DNA of 64,000 bases from Actinomycetes bacterium (GTDB taxonomy: Bacteria > Actinomycetota > Acidimicrobiia > Acidimicrobiales > SZUA-35). Shown piece by piece: positions 24,112 to 32,961 of the stretch. Numbering within the stretch: the stretch's first letter is position 1; every line of letters starts with the position of its first letter. The notes under the pieces are model-generated. The model had not been told where the DNA came from. It did no database searches and saw nothing but the letters and a program-made list of their open reading frames with translations. The stretch lies in the NCBI GenBank assembly GCA_024276425.1, contig JAJRXF010000095.1:1-64000 (forward strand), written 5' to 3'. The translations under genes and the position numbers were made by a program.

Positions 24112-25347
24112 TTGCAGTCTGGAGAAATGGAACCGGGTGATCTCCACGAACAACTCACCAATCTCGCCAACCTCGACCCTGCGGAGTTGACCGACGCGGA
24201 ACTCTTTGCTCAGCTTCGCAAGATTGAAGAACTTGATGGCCTGATCCATGGTCACGCCATGCGTTTTCAGGCTGCTGCGGTCGATCGCAAGGTGCACAAA
24301 GTGCGCCACTACCGGAGCGCAGCAACGGGACTTTCGGCCGAAACTCGTCTCTGCTCAAGAACCTGCGCCAGCCATCTCAATCTGGCCGACCATGTGGTTA
24401 ACAACCTGCCCAAGATCCATCGCTCCTATGTCGCCGGAGTACTCAACACCGACCAGGTGAACCTCATCCACCGGCTCACCAATCATCCGGACTTCCTTCA
24501 GGCAGCCATCCGAGATCAGAATCTTTTTATCGACTGGGCCAATGAGTCTTGGGCAGCCTTCAATCGCAACATGCGTACCTGGGCTGAGTACAACGATCCA
24601 ACCGACCCTCAAGACATCGATCGTCGAGCCGAAGCTAGCCGCCGCCTCCTTTGGGGCCTGGGATTGGACAAGACCATTCTGGGTGAGTTTTCGATGCCCA
24701 ATGACACCTTCGAGCAGTTCCTCGCCATCGTGCAACCGGTGTATGACAAGCTCTTCCACCAAGAATGCGCCCAAGCCAAGGCCACCCTAGATATCGAAGA
24801 ATCGGACACCAACGACGGTCATCTCGATGCCCATCTCAATCTGGCCAGGACCGATAAGCAGCGCTGGCTCGACGCACTTATGATTGTCTTGCGAGTGGGT
24901 GGATGTCACATCTACAAGCTCGAATCCTCCGTCGACGGTACCGGGCTCGATGTTTCTCTTAACGACCTCGATCCCGGTGTCACCACCGAGGTCATCATCA
25001 TCTGCGACCAGGAAACATTGACTCGCCAAATAGCAGAAGTCGAGGGAGTGGCACTTCCCAAACGAGACCCACAATCCGTGGCCAACTACCGGTGCGAAAC
25101 CCTCTCCGGTCTACCAATCACACCAACCACTGCATTCAAGACTCTGGAACTCAACCACTTCCGCCGGATGGTCAACAAGCCCGGCGACCTCGACTTCACC
25201 CTGTCGAAACGGTCCCGATACTTCGCCGGACCCAAACGAACAGGCCTCACCGTCCCAGCCAACGGCCAGATTCGATGTGGTCCGTACAATCGGCACAAGA
25301 CACGGCTGGAAGCTCGCGGGCTGTGGGCTCAGGCCAAGGCGGCCTGA
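24112..25347 (+). CDS. DUF222 protein with deleted HNH core
   Basis: Protein of 411 residues of the DUF222/HNH family that is multi-copy in many actinobacteria. Residues ~25-330 are DUF222-like (AELFAQLRKIEELDGLIHGHAMRF). The family normally ends with RYF(x)GxKR, a ~35-residue HNH core (Cys-x2-Cys, DHI motif) and then NGxxxCxxHNRxK. Here RYFAGPKRTGLTVPANGQ runs directly into IRCGPYNRHKTR, so the catalytic core is missing without a frame change. The TTG start at 24112 follows AAGGA at 8 nt; an ATG at 24127 is an alternative. It probably lacks nuclease activity. Confidence 0.8.
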   Translation: MQSGEMEPGDLHEQLTNLANLDPAELTDAELFAQLRKIEELDGLIHGHAMRFQAAAVDRKVHKVRHYRSAATGLSAETRLCSRTCASHLNLADHVVNNLPKIHRSYVAGVLNTDQVNLIHRLTNHPDFLQAAIRDQNLFIDWANESWAAFNRNMRTWAEYNDPTDPQDIDRRAEASRRLLWGLGLDKTILGEFSMPNDTFEQFLAIVQPVYDKLFHQECAQAKATLDIEESDTNDGHLDAHLNLARTDKQRWLDALMIVLRVGGCHIYKLESSVDGTGLDVSLNDLDPGVTTEVIIICDQETLTRQIAEVEGVALPKRDPQSVANYRCETLSGLPITPTTAFKTLELNHFRRMVNKPGDLDFTLSKRSRYFAGPKRTGLTVPANGQIRCGPYNRHKTRLEARGLWAQAKAA

Positions 25348-25364
25348 CAGGTCCTGACCTCAGT

Positions 25365-27122
25365 TCAGGGCTCGCACCGAACAAGGTTCCGGCCATCATG
25401 CTTCGCGCGGTACAGGGCAGCGTCGGCTCTATCCACGATGTCGCTAATGGAACCTGTGGTGGTATCAGCGATACCAGCCGAGACCGTCAACTGCCCCCCA
25501 GGCTGGTCGGAGGACCCGGGGATCTGAGCAGCAGAAACCGCCTCACGAACACGCTCGGCAACCACCTTGGCTTCTTTGGCGGTGACACCAGGAAGAATGA
25601 CGCAGAACTCCTCTCCCCCGTAGCGATAGACGCCGTCTTCGGGCCGCACATTCTCAGACAGGACCCTGGCCACCACACGAAGAGCCTCATCACCCGCAGT
25701 GTGGCCATTTTGATCATTGAAGACCTTGAAATGGTCGATGTCGATCATCAAATATGACAGGGTTGATTCCCGGGCGAAATCGGAAAGGTCTCGATCTAGG
25801 CATCGGCGGTTCTTGAGCCCAGTAAGTGGCTCGATGTCAACAAGGCGCGAGGTCGAGCCATGGGTTGAGGCAGCCTGGATGGCCGAACCGGCAAGTGGGA
25901 CCAGCATCTCCAAGGCCTCAATGTCATTTCGGGAGAACGGCTCTGCCGCTGAGCGGGTAACCAACACCGCTCCAATGATTGCTCCGCTCGCGATGATCGG
26001 AACAATCGCTGTGGCAATGGGTCCACCACCGATGAGCGGATCATCCACGGTGACCGAGGCCAACGACCGACCGGTCTCGACAACACGGCATAGGACACTC
26101 TCGTTTAGACCCTCCAACCTAAAGAGGTCCTCCGGCTGGCCTTCAGCCGCCACCAACTCGCCCTGATCCCGAAGGACAAACAGACCAGCCTCGGCTGCAA
26201 CCAAACGGCGGGCCTCAGCCAGAGCGATCTTGGCGATCTCCTTGGAGTCCAATGAAGATGTCATGCGGCGACTGGCGTCTAACAGCCCGTCGAACTCAGC
26301 GAGTCCGGACACTGATGAAGCGCTGTTGTGCTTAGCGTTCACTCGCACCTTGCGAACCCAAAGCCCAACCAGAGCAAAGCCGACCACGATGCCAGCTATT
26401 GGCAGGAGCAGGTCAGAGTCCGGAGCGACGGTGCTGGCCGGCCCAGGAGTAGCCGTGGCGGCCGGGCCAGGAGTAGCCGTGGCGGCCGGGCCAGGAGTAG
26501 CCGTGGCGGCCGGAAGCTCCAGCAGAGAGTTCTGTGGCGGCGCCAAGCTGTCAGCATCGCCTTCCTGCAAGTCAAGCCGATCCAGAAACGCCCGGATGAC
26601 CACGGCGGGATCGATCTCCTCAATCCTCACTCGCCCACTGGAGTCGCGGCTCAAAAGGTCTGCCAGTCCATCAAGCCAGGGCAGCGGGTCAAGGAGTTCT
26701 TCTTCACCAGCTAGAACGGCCTCGAACTCGACACTGTCGACCTCGTCGGCGATCTCGCGAAGCTCACTTCTCAACGCCACCCCACTGCGGGTCAGATCAC
26801 CAAGGAGTAGAGCCCAGTCCTCGGCAAAAAACTCAAGACCCAGAACGTGATCTTGGCGAGTCGACCCTGGAAACTGAGCGACCCTGCGCACCTCTTGCAA
26901 AACCTCATCGGCCTCTGGGACGTTGGACTCGAACGCGTTGAGTTCAACAAGGGAGGCAATGGAAAGAACAAGTTCGTAGGAGGCATCCTCGATCAGGAAC
27001 TGGATCTCTTGATCAACCGTCTCGGCGTCCGCTTCATCCCCCTCGGCGCCAGCAATCCCGGGCACAGCCAAGAACGCGAGTACCGCTCCCATGACAAGCA
27101 ACACTCTTGACCTAGGTCCCAT
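25365..27122 (-). CDS. Membrane diguanylate cyclase with extracytoplasmic, GAF and GGDEF domains
   Basis: Protein of 585 residues. A signal-anchor (~7-26) is followed by an acidic extracytoplasmic region (~27-205), an Ala-Thr-Pro repeat linker (~206-232), a TM helix (~237-257), a cytoplasmic GAF domain (~290-430) and a GGDEF domain (~435-583). The active site is intact (RYGGEEFCVILPG), and the product-inhibition I-site RPED lies five residues before it. It should make cyclic di-GMP in response to an envelope signal. It is convergent with the DUF222 gene and divergent from the histidine kinase gene. Confidence 0.88.
   Translation of the reverse strand: MGPRSRVLLVMGAVLAFLAVPGIAGAEGDEADAETVDQEIQFLIEDASYELVLSIASLVELNAFESNVPEADEVLQEVRRVAQFPGSTRQDHVLGLEFFAEDWALLLGDLTRSGVALRSELREIADEVDSVEFEAVLAGEEELLDPLPWLDGLADLLSRDSSGRVRIEEIDPAVVIRAFLDRLDLQEGDADSLAPPQNSLLELPAATATPGPAATATPGPAATATPGPASTVAPDSDLLLPIAGIVVGFALVGLWVRKVRVNAKHNSASSVSGLAEFDGLLDASRRMTSSLDSKEIAKIALAEARRLVAAEAGLFVLRDQGELVAAEGQPEDLFRLEGLNESVLCRVVETGRSLASVTVDDPLIGGGPIATAIVPIIASGAIIGAVLVTRSAAEPFSRNDIEALEMLVPLAGSAIQAASTHGSTSRLVDIEPLTGLKNRRCLDRDLSDFARESTLSYLMIDIDHFKVFNDQNGHTAGDEALRVVARVLSENVRPEDGVYRYGGEEFCVILPGVTAKEAKVVAERVREAVSAAQIPGSSDQPGGQLTVSAGIADTTTGSISDIVDRADAALYRAKHDGRNLVRCEP
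26437..26508 (-). repeat. Three 24-bp tandem repeats in the cyclase linker
   Basis: Three copies of a 24-bp unit (26437-26460, 26461-26484, 26485-26508), the last two identical and the first differing at one base, encode the eight-residue unit AATATPGP. They lie in the flexible linker before the TM helix, so copy number could vary and change linker length without altering the frame. Confidence 0.8.
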
Positions 27123-27200
27123 TGTCCTTGTATCGGCAGATTATTCGCAAGGTTGACTGGCCAATCTAGGCCAAATGGTCCAACCGCTAGGCTGTTCGCT

Positions 27201-28337
27201 GTGCCTGGACTCATCCAAGGTCGTTTCGCCAACCTCGCCGTTGTCCAACCCGGTGCTCCGCCGCGCCAACGGGATTGGATAATCTCAGCCCTTCTCGCGG
27301 CCATGGTTCTAGTCGAATTCGGCTTGAATCGATCCGGGTACCCCCTCATCGGGCTGATCTCGGCTGCAATTGCCATTGGACTACTCCCATGGCGGCGCCA
27401 GTTTCCGTTGCACACCACAATCCTTGCCTTCACCGCTGAAGCGGCTACCTCCGTGACCGCCTCGACGACAACAGGCGGGGATCCGTCAACCTTCGGGCAT
27501 CTAGTAGCGGGGCTCATGCTGGTCTATGCCCTCTGTCGCTGGCTCCCACCGACCCGCGTGATTCTTGGGCTCATCACCGTTTCCTCCATCGTTCTTCTCT
27601 CGGAGTACTTTGCCGGAGAGACCATTCTCAACAGTCTGGGCTTTCTAGTGCCTTGGCTGACCCTGACGCTGGTGGCCCTGGCAATGCGATACCGAGCGAG
27701 ACTCATTGCTCAACAGCATGAACAAGTTCGACTCAGTGAACGGACCGCATTGGCCCGAGAGCTTCACGACACTGTCGCCCACCACGTTTCCGCCATCGCC
27801 GTCCAGGCCCAAGCGGCTCAATTTGTCTCCAAGACCGACCCCTCCGCGGCCCTCAAGGCAATCACCACAATCGAGGAGGTCGCCAATCACACGATCGAAG
27901 AAATGCATCGAGTAGTCGGCCTTCTTCGGACCGACGGGCAAGCGCTACCGGAATACGCTCGGCCTCGCCTCGACGACCTACTCGACCCCCATGGTCATCC
28001 CGCAATCAGAGCGCATGGCGACACCGACATTTCGGACCTTCCCACCCCGATCCTGTCTGCGGTCTATCGCATCACTCAAGAGGCAATCACTAACGCACGA
28101 ACTCACAACCGAGGAGTGTCACGTGTCGATATCACCCTAACCCGAAGCACAAAGAGCCTGGAGCTAGTTATTCGCAACGACGGAACCCCATCGATGCGAA
28201 GCGGCGGCAGGGGTTTCGGTGTTATCGGAATGCGCGAACGTGCCGACGCCCTCGGTGGCACCCTTGGTTCTGGGCCCGAGTCGCCCAATGGCTGGCGAAC
28301 AACGGCGAGTTTTCCCCTAGGCAAGCTCTCGAAGTGA
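27201..28337 (+). CDS. Membrane sensor histidine kinase (HisKA_3), orphan
   Basis: Actinobacterial NarL-type sensor kinase of 378 residues. About five TM helices (ending near residue 165) are followed by a HisKA_3 domain with phosphoacceptor His189 in LARELHDTVAHH and a HATPase domain (ITQEAITNARTHN, GFGVIGMRERADALGG). The GTG at 27201 is preferred because a -10-like TAGGCT ends 7 nt before it; a TTG 48 nt upstream would extend the N terminus by 16 residues. No response regulator follows; the next genes encode an ECF sigma factor and anti-sigma, and the partner regulator must be elsewhere. Confidence 0.85.
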   Translation: MPGLIQGRFANLAVVQPGAPPRQRDWIISALLAAMVLVEFGLNRSGYPLIGLISAAIAIGLLPWRRQFPLHTTILAFTAEAATSVTASTTTGGDPSTFGHLVAGLMLVYALCRWLPPTRVILGLITVSSIVLLSEYFAGETILNSLGFLVPWLTLTLVALAMRYRARLIAQQHEQVRLSERTALARELHDTVAHHVSAIAVQAQAAQFVSKTDPSAALKAITTIEEVANHTIEEMHRVVGLLRTDGQALPEYARPRLDDLLDPHGHPAIRAHGDTDISDLPTPILSAVYRITQEAITNARTHNRGVSRVDITLTRSTKSLELVIRNDGTPSMRSGGRGFGVIGMRERADALGGTLGSGPESPNGWRTTASFPLGKLSK

Positions 28338-28371
28338 TGACTTTCAATACCGACTCCGATCGATCTCGTCG

Positions 28372-28908
28372 ATGCCTGAGTTAGACAGGTCCGACTCTCG
28401 GTTTGACTTAATCGTCGAGCTTTTTCGCAACCACGCCGACGCCGTCTACAACGTCGCCTATCGGATTGTGTGGAACCGGTCCGACGCTGAGGACGTTGTC
28501 CAAGCCACCTTCATTCAGGTTTTCTTGAAGGTAGACCAACTAAGGGACTGGTCCAGGGCCCGTGGTTGGCTCTTGCAGATCGCCTACCGGCAAGCCCTCT
28601 CGATCCTGCGAAGAAGGAAAGAGGAGCCAACTGACCCCGCTGACCTAGCCGCTTATATAACCGCCGAGCAACGAACCTCCGAAGATGCGGTAAGCAACCA
28701 GATCCTTCGGGGGGAGCTAGCCGACACTATTCGCGACGCAATCAATGCGCTTCCGCAATCTTTGCGAATGGCCATTGTCTTGCGCGATGTTGAGGGACTA
28801 ACCCTCGCCGAGGTTGCTGACGTATTAGACATCGGCCCATCGGCCACCAAAATGAGGGTCACACGGGGACGTCAACAACTCCGAGCGGACCTAGTGGGAA
28901 AAATCTGA
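28372..28908 (+). CDS. ECF-type RNA polymerase sigma factor
   Basis: Sigma-70 family extracytoplasmic-function sigma factor of 178 residues. Region 2 (~17-85) has LFRNHADAVYNVAYRIVWNRSDAEDVVQATFIQVF and region 4 (~120-172) has LPQSLRMAIVLRDVEGLTLAEVADVLDIGPSATKMRVTRGRQQL. Region 3 is lacking, as usual for the class. The anti-sigma gene begins 11 nt downstream behind a GAAGGGAG ribosome binding site, so the two are co-expressed, and the histidine kinase gene ends 34 nt upstream. Confidence 0.92.
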   Translation: MPELDRSDSRFDLIVELFRNHADAVYNVAYRIVWNRSDAEDVVQATFIQVFLKVDQLRDWSRARGWLLQIAYRQALSILRRRKEEPTDPADLAAYITAEQRTSEDAVSNQILRGELADTIRDAINALPQSLRMAIVLRDVEGLTLAEVADVLDIGPSATKMRVTRGRQQLRADLVGKI

Positions 28909-28919
28909 AGGGAGCCGCC

Positions 28920-29159
28920 ATGCAATGCCACGAACTCGAAGCCAATCTCACAAGCTTTTTGGAAGGAGAACTTGACCAAGACACCGAAGCTGAAGCCCTG
29001 AAACATCTTGCGACCTGCAGCCACTGCGAAACCGTCTTATCTGAGACCAGGTCGGTGATTGCTGCCTCCGCCGAATTTGGACAAGAACGGATGAGTCAAT
29101 CGGCACACAAACGGCTGTTGAACTCCGTTCTCGATCAGTTGGGCGACCTAACCAACTAG
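28920..29159 (+). CDS. Soluble zinc-finger (ZAS) anti-sigma factor
   Basis: Protein of 79 residues with the zf-HC2/ZAS signature: Cys3 and His4 near the start (MQCHELE), then HLATCSHC, giving the H-x3-C-x2-C zinc motif. There is no TM segment, so it is a soluble, RsrA-like anti-sigma that should hold the adjacent ECF sigma factor inactive. RsrA-type proteins release sigma on thiol oxidation; that trigger is a guess here. Confidence 0.85.
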   Translation: MQCHELEANLTSFLEGELDQDTEAEALKHLATCSHCETVLSETRSVIAASAEFGQERMSQSAHKRLLNSVLDQLGDLTN

Positions 29160-29162
29160 ACG

Positions 29163-30179
29163 CTACTGGGTCAGGGTCACCTTCTTTAGTCCCCGGGGGT
29201 GATCCGGATCCAGAGAACGGAGCTCCGTTTCGCGATGACAAAGCAGTTGGCCCATCACGATGGCTGGCAGGGGGCTCAGCCACTCAGGCAGACCCCCAAC
29301 TAGCGGAAGCCGATGGCCGGGGAGATCTTTTTCCGAGGAGATCACAATCACCTCGGCCCCCTTTCCGGACACCTCTACAAGAAGCTCACGCTGCTCATGC
29401 AAAAGAGGACCCTGCGGGCAAATCGCCAAGACCGGAAGACCAGACTCGACCAGAGCAAGAGGTCCATGGCGAAAGTCTGCCGTCGAAAATGGGTGAGCCA
29501 GCAAGTAGGTCAACTCTTGCAACTTCAGTGCCCACTCAAAGGCAGTCGCCAAGTTAAATCCTCGCCCAAGAACGACCGCTCGCTCGGCTGCAACCAAGGC
29601 CTTCGCCGCCGGCTCGACCTCACCTGCTCGATCCAGGGTTTCCTGCACTGCGGTTGGCACCCGATCAAGATCGGGGTCTTCCGCTCCACTCCATGCCTCG
29701 CTCAGTAGGGCAACCACCAGCAACTGGGTCGTATAGGTCTTGGTCGCGGCGACGGCGAACTCCTCACCGGCCTCAAGAGTCATGGTTACATCGGCCAGTT
29801 CAGCCATGGGAGAATCCCCATGATTGGTGATGGCCATTGTTGGTCGTCCCTGCCGTTTAGCCTCCTTGAGTACCTCAACCAAGTCGGGAGATTGGCCTGA
29901 CTGGGAGATACCAACGACCAAAGCATCGTCGAGCTTCGGCGGGGTTCGGTAGGGTCCATACAACGATGGTGTGGCCAACCCAACGGTGAACTTGTTGCGA
30001 CTACCCCAGACGTAGGAGGCATAGCGCGCCGCATTGTCCGACGTACCTCGTGCCGCAATCACAATATGGGACCAGTCATGACCAAGGGCCAACACCGCAC
30101 TTGCCGCCTTACTGCGCCCGGCAGCGAGGAGATTGGCCAGGACCTCTGGTTGTTCATGGATTTCAGACCACAGACTCAT
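29163..30179 (-). CDS. SIS-domain sugar isomerase/deaminase, probable NagB-II type
   Basis: Double-SIS-domain cytosolic enzyme of 338 residues, related to the isomerase half of GlmS but without the glutaminase domain. Motifs are IVIAARGTSDNAARYASYVW (SIS-1, ~35-54), VGISQSGQSPDLVEVLKEAKRQG (~100-122) and DFRHGPLALVESG (~238-250). The size and its place after nagA suit the SIS-type glucosamine-6-phosphate deaminase (NagB-II), giving fructose-6-phosphate and ammonia. Its ATG overlaps the nagA stop (ATGA). It is the final gene of the amino-sugar operon. Confidence 0.82.
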   Translation of the reverse strand: MSLWSEIHEQPEVLANLLAAGRSKAASAVLALGHDWSHIVIAARGTSDNAARYASYVWGSRNKFTVGLATPSLYGPYRTPPKLDDALVVGISQSGQSPDLVEVLKEAKRQGRPTMAITNHGDSPMAELADVTMTLEAGEEFAVAATKTYTTQLLVVALLSEAWSGAEDPDLDRVPTAVQETLDRAGEVEPAAKALVAAERAVVLGRGFNLATAFEWALKLQELTYLLAHPFSTADFRHGPLALVESGLPVLAICPQGPLLHEQRELLVEVSGKGAEVIVISSEKDLPGHRLPLVGGLPEWLSPLPAIVMGQLLCHRETELRSLDPDHPRGLKKVTLTQ

Positions 30180-31372
30180 TGGGTCTCGTTTCGTTGTTGG
30201 TTGAGCTCTGGTCGTTGTTGGTTGAGCTCTGGATGCATGAAAACCGATTTTCCGTCAACAACCGTGGCCATGACCCGTACATCCGCGTCAAGAATCACCA
30301 AGTCCGCCCTTGCTCCAGGGACAAGCCTGCCCCGGCTCCTATCACTGAGTACCTTGGCCGGAGTCCTCGACGCAGCTTGAATGGCCTCGTCCAACGAACA
30401 GCCGGTGAACTTCATGGTGTTGCGGATGGCGCTCGGCATGTCGAGAACACTCCCCGCCAGAGTTCCATCGGCAAGGCGGGCTGAGGCCCCATCGAGATGG
30501 ACCTCATGGGATCCTAGCTTCACTACTCCGGGGGGCAGCCCAATCCCAGCCATTGAGTCTGTAACCAGAACGAGTCGTTCCTGTCCCGCCCTCCAGGCAA
30601 GGTTGACCAGCTCCGGTGCGACATGGATTCCGTCGACAATCAGTCCAAAGTAACTCTCACCTGCCAGCAGGGCGGCCGCTAGGCCCGGGTCTCGATGGTG
30701 AAGGCCACTCATGGCGTTGTAAAGATGGGTACCCATCGAAGCCCCGCGAGTAAACGCAGTTTCGGCTAGGGCAGAGTTGGCATCGGAATGCCCAACGGCA
30801 ACGATGACTCCGCGTTTGGACAGCTCCGCAATGGCCTCAAGCCCGCCAGAGACTTCGGGGGCCAGGGTAAGGAGGCGAACTCCGGCCTCCGGGGCCAGCG
30901 AGGAGTCGATAGGAAACGTCGGAGACCGAAGAAGGTCCGGACGATGAGCTCCCTTTCTGGCCGGATTCAGCCAGGGACCCTCGAAGTGCCATCCCAGAGG
31001 TTCGGATCCAGCCCACTGGCTTGGCCGGTTAGATAGTGCCGCCAGTGCAGTCCTCCAACTCGACTCAGGCGTCGTGATGAGGGTTGGTAACCAGGCGGTG
31101 ACTCCCGTGGCCGCCAAGCGTTGACCTACCTTCCAGAGCCCACCTGGATCGCTAGCCAGATCAACTCCCCAACCTCCGTTGACCTGAAGATCGACGAATC
31201 CGGGAACAACCAGAAGGCCGTCGGCCTCGACAGTTTCGACCGGTCGATCGCCAGGCTGATCCGAGCCGTTGATCTCGATGGAAGTAACCAGATGATCTGC
31301 TAGACAAACATCGGCGTCGATCCAACCAGCGGGAGTCAGAACTCGACCGCCTCGAATCAAGAGATCGGTCAC
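30176..31372 (-). CDS. nagA: N-acetylglucosamine-6-phosphate deacetylase
   Basis: Amidohydrolase-fold enzyme of 398 residues removing acetate from GlcNAc-6-P. Characteristic blocks are VVPGFVDLQVNGGWGVDLASD (~55-75), WHFEGPWLNPARKGAH (metal Glu, ~126), VGHSDAN (metal His), THLYNAMSGLHHRDPG and LVTDSMAGIGLPPG with the catalytic Asp. It overlaps both the upstream GH3 and downstream SIS genes by 4 nt. The C-terminal tail carries a recent-looking 21-bp duplication encoding ELNQQRPELNQQR. Confidence 0.93.
   Translation of the reverse strand: MTDLLIRGGRVLTPAGWIDADVCLADHLVTSIEINGSDQPGDRPVETVEADGLLVVPGFVDLQVNGGWGVDLASDPGGLWKVGQRLAATGVTAWLPTLITTPESSWRTALAALSNRPSQWAGSEPLGWHFEGPWLNPARKGAHRPDLLRSPTFPIDSSLAPEAGVRLLTLAPEVSGGLEAIAELSKRGVIVAVGHSDANSALAETAFTRGASMGTHLYNAMSGLHHRDPGLAAALLAGESYFGLIVDGIHVAPELVNLAWRAGQERLVLVTDSMAGIGLPPGVVKLGSHEVHLDGASARLADGTLAGSVLDMPSAIRNTMKFTGCSLDEAIQAASRTPAKVLSDRSRGRLVPGARADLVILDADVRVMATVVDGKSVFMHPELNQQRPELNQQRNETQ
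30191..30232 (-). repeat. Perfect 21-bp tandem duplication in the nagA tail
   Basis: Two exact 21-bp copies (30191-30211 and 30212-30232) lie just before the nagA stop codon. They add seven residues in frame to the disordered C terminus, so they probably do not affect activity. Confidence 0.85.
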
Positions 31373-32949
31373 ACCTCAACCAGTCCATGACCGGCCGGGT
31401 AGTGGTCGCCCACTGATACCGGGAGACGACCCGGGGCTGGCTGCTTTCCTGCGAGCACATCGGCCAAGGCTTCAAGACTTGGAGGAAGGATCGAGTAGGT
31501 ACAGAGATAGGTACCGACCTCCGGATAGCTCACAAGGTCAAAGGGGGTACGCAGGGCCACCGCGATCGTCGGTGCAATTTCCGCAACGGCTGAAACCATA
31601 CGGGACTGTTGCTCATTTGCGGTAATGGTGCCAACGACAACGAGGTCGGCACGAGCAGCTTCGGAACGAAGCTCCTGAATCTCTGCTGGGTTCGGATGGT
31701 GCCCCACCACCATTGACCTCGCAGCAGGCCAGTGACGCTTCATGGCAGCCCCAAGACCTGCCTCAACCGAGGAAGAGGTATCTGCCGGAGTGAGATCTAT
31801 CGGGCGCGGCATGACGACTAAAAGGTCGGCCTCGGACCCGATTGGCACTAGACCAGCCTCATCACGAACCAGGGTGACAGCTCTGCGAGCGAGTTGGGAT
31901 GCGAGGGCCGCATGCTCGCTTGTGCCGACAACCTCAAGTTCGGGTTGATCCATCATTGTGACTCGCTGACGCAGGGCATCAATTCGTTCTCGAGAGTTTG
32001 CGAGTGCTTCCGGATCCAGAAGGCGCCGCGAAACGGCCAATCGCAGACTCTCAAAGAGTTGCTTCGCCCGTTGGAAGTCCGCGCCACATAGAAGAAGATC
32101 GATCCCCGCACGCAGAGCAGCAATGGCCTCGATGGCTGGCGCACCACCGTTCTGCTTCAGCGCTCCCATGTCCAAGGCATCGGTCACCACCACTCCATCA
32201 AACCCCAGCTCATCTCTAATGAGTCCGGTCATAGCCTCGGTTGCCACCGTTCCGGGCAGGTCATCTCGGCCGGTCAGGAACGGTAGCGCATAGTGGCCGC
32301 TCATTATCATCTCAGCGCCGGCGGCGATCCCAGCACGGAAGGGAACCAGCTCGACGGTATCTAATCGTTGGCGGCTGAGATCGAGGACTGGAAGCTCATA
32401 GTGGGGGTCGACCCGAGCCTCGCCCTTGCCCGGAAAGTGCTTTAGTGAGCCAGCGATTCCGGCTTGGCGCAGTCCGCTGACGAACGCTCTTACGTGCTCA
32501 GCCACCGTTGCCGGGTCGCTTCCGAAGGAGCGAACCCCGAGGGATGGGTTATTTGGTTGTGTGACAACATCGGCAACCGGAGCGAAGTCGACATTGATTC
32601 CCACTGCAGCCAATTCAAGACCGATGGACTTGGCGACAGCTTCGGTTAGGTCAATATCGTTGACTGCCCCCAGAGCCAGGTTGCCAGCAAACTCGGTCGA
32701 ACCAGTCAAGCCCAAAAACTGCCCTCCCTCCTGATCGATGGCGACCAAAGGGTGGAGTCCATCTGGCATAGCCTCACGAAGTTCACTGGTCATACCAAGA
32801 ACCTGTTCTGGGCTCAACACATTGAAGTTCCGGAACAGGGTTAGACCAACAACCTCACCGTTGCGCGCCCTGTCCAGGAGTTCTCCGGGAAGCTCCGGGC
32901 CATCGAACCCCCACAGCATGCTGTGATCAGCGACTTCGTTTTGACTCAT
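31369..32949 (-). CDS. Glycoside hydrolase family 3, beta-N-acetylhexosaminidase-like
   Basis: GH3 enzyme of 526 residues; no signal peptide, so it acts in the cytosol on imported chitin- or peptidoglycan-derived oligosaccharides. The NagZ-type loop KHFPGKGEARVDPHYELP (~171-188) and the nucleophile Asp257 in VVTDALDMGAL are present. In NagZ the loop reads KHFPGHGD, with a catalytic His; here Lys-Gly-Glu replaces it, which could move the general acid to another residue such as the later His. The extra ~180 C-terminal residues form the second GH3 domain. It lies 12 nt after a permease gene. Confidence 0.85.
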   Translation of the reverse strand: MSQNEVADHSMLWGFDGPELPGELLDRARNGEVVGLTLFRNFNVLSPEQVLGMTSELREAMPDGLHPLVAIDQEGGQFLGLTGSTEFAGNLALGAVNDIDLTEAVAKSIGLELAAVGINVDFAPVADVVTQPNNPSLGVRSFGSDPATVAEHVRAFVSGLRQAGIAGSLKHFPGKGEARVDPHYELPVLDLSRQRLDTVELVPFRAGIAAGAEMIMSGHYALPFLTGRDDLPGTVATEAMTGLIRDELGFDGVVVTDALDMGALKQNGGAPAIEAIAALRAGIDLLLCGADFQRAKQLFESLRLAVSRRLLDPEALANSRERIDALRQRVTMMDQPELEVVGTSEHAALASQLARRAVTLVRDEAGLVPIGSEADLLVVMPRPIDLTPADTSSSVEAGLGAAMKRHWPAARSMVVGHHPNPAEIQELRSEAARADLVVVGTITANEQQSRMVSAVAEIAPTIAVALRTPFDLVSYPEVGTYLCTYSILPPSLEALADVLAGKQPAPGRLPVSVGDHYPAGHGLVEV

Positions 32950-32961
32950 CTTCGGAGATCC

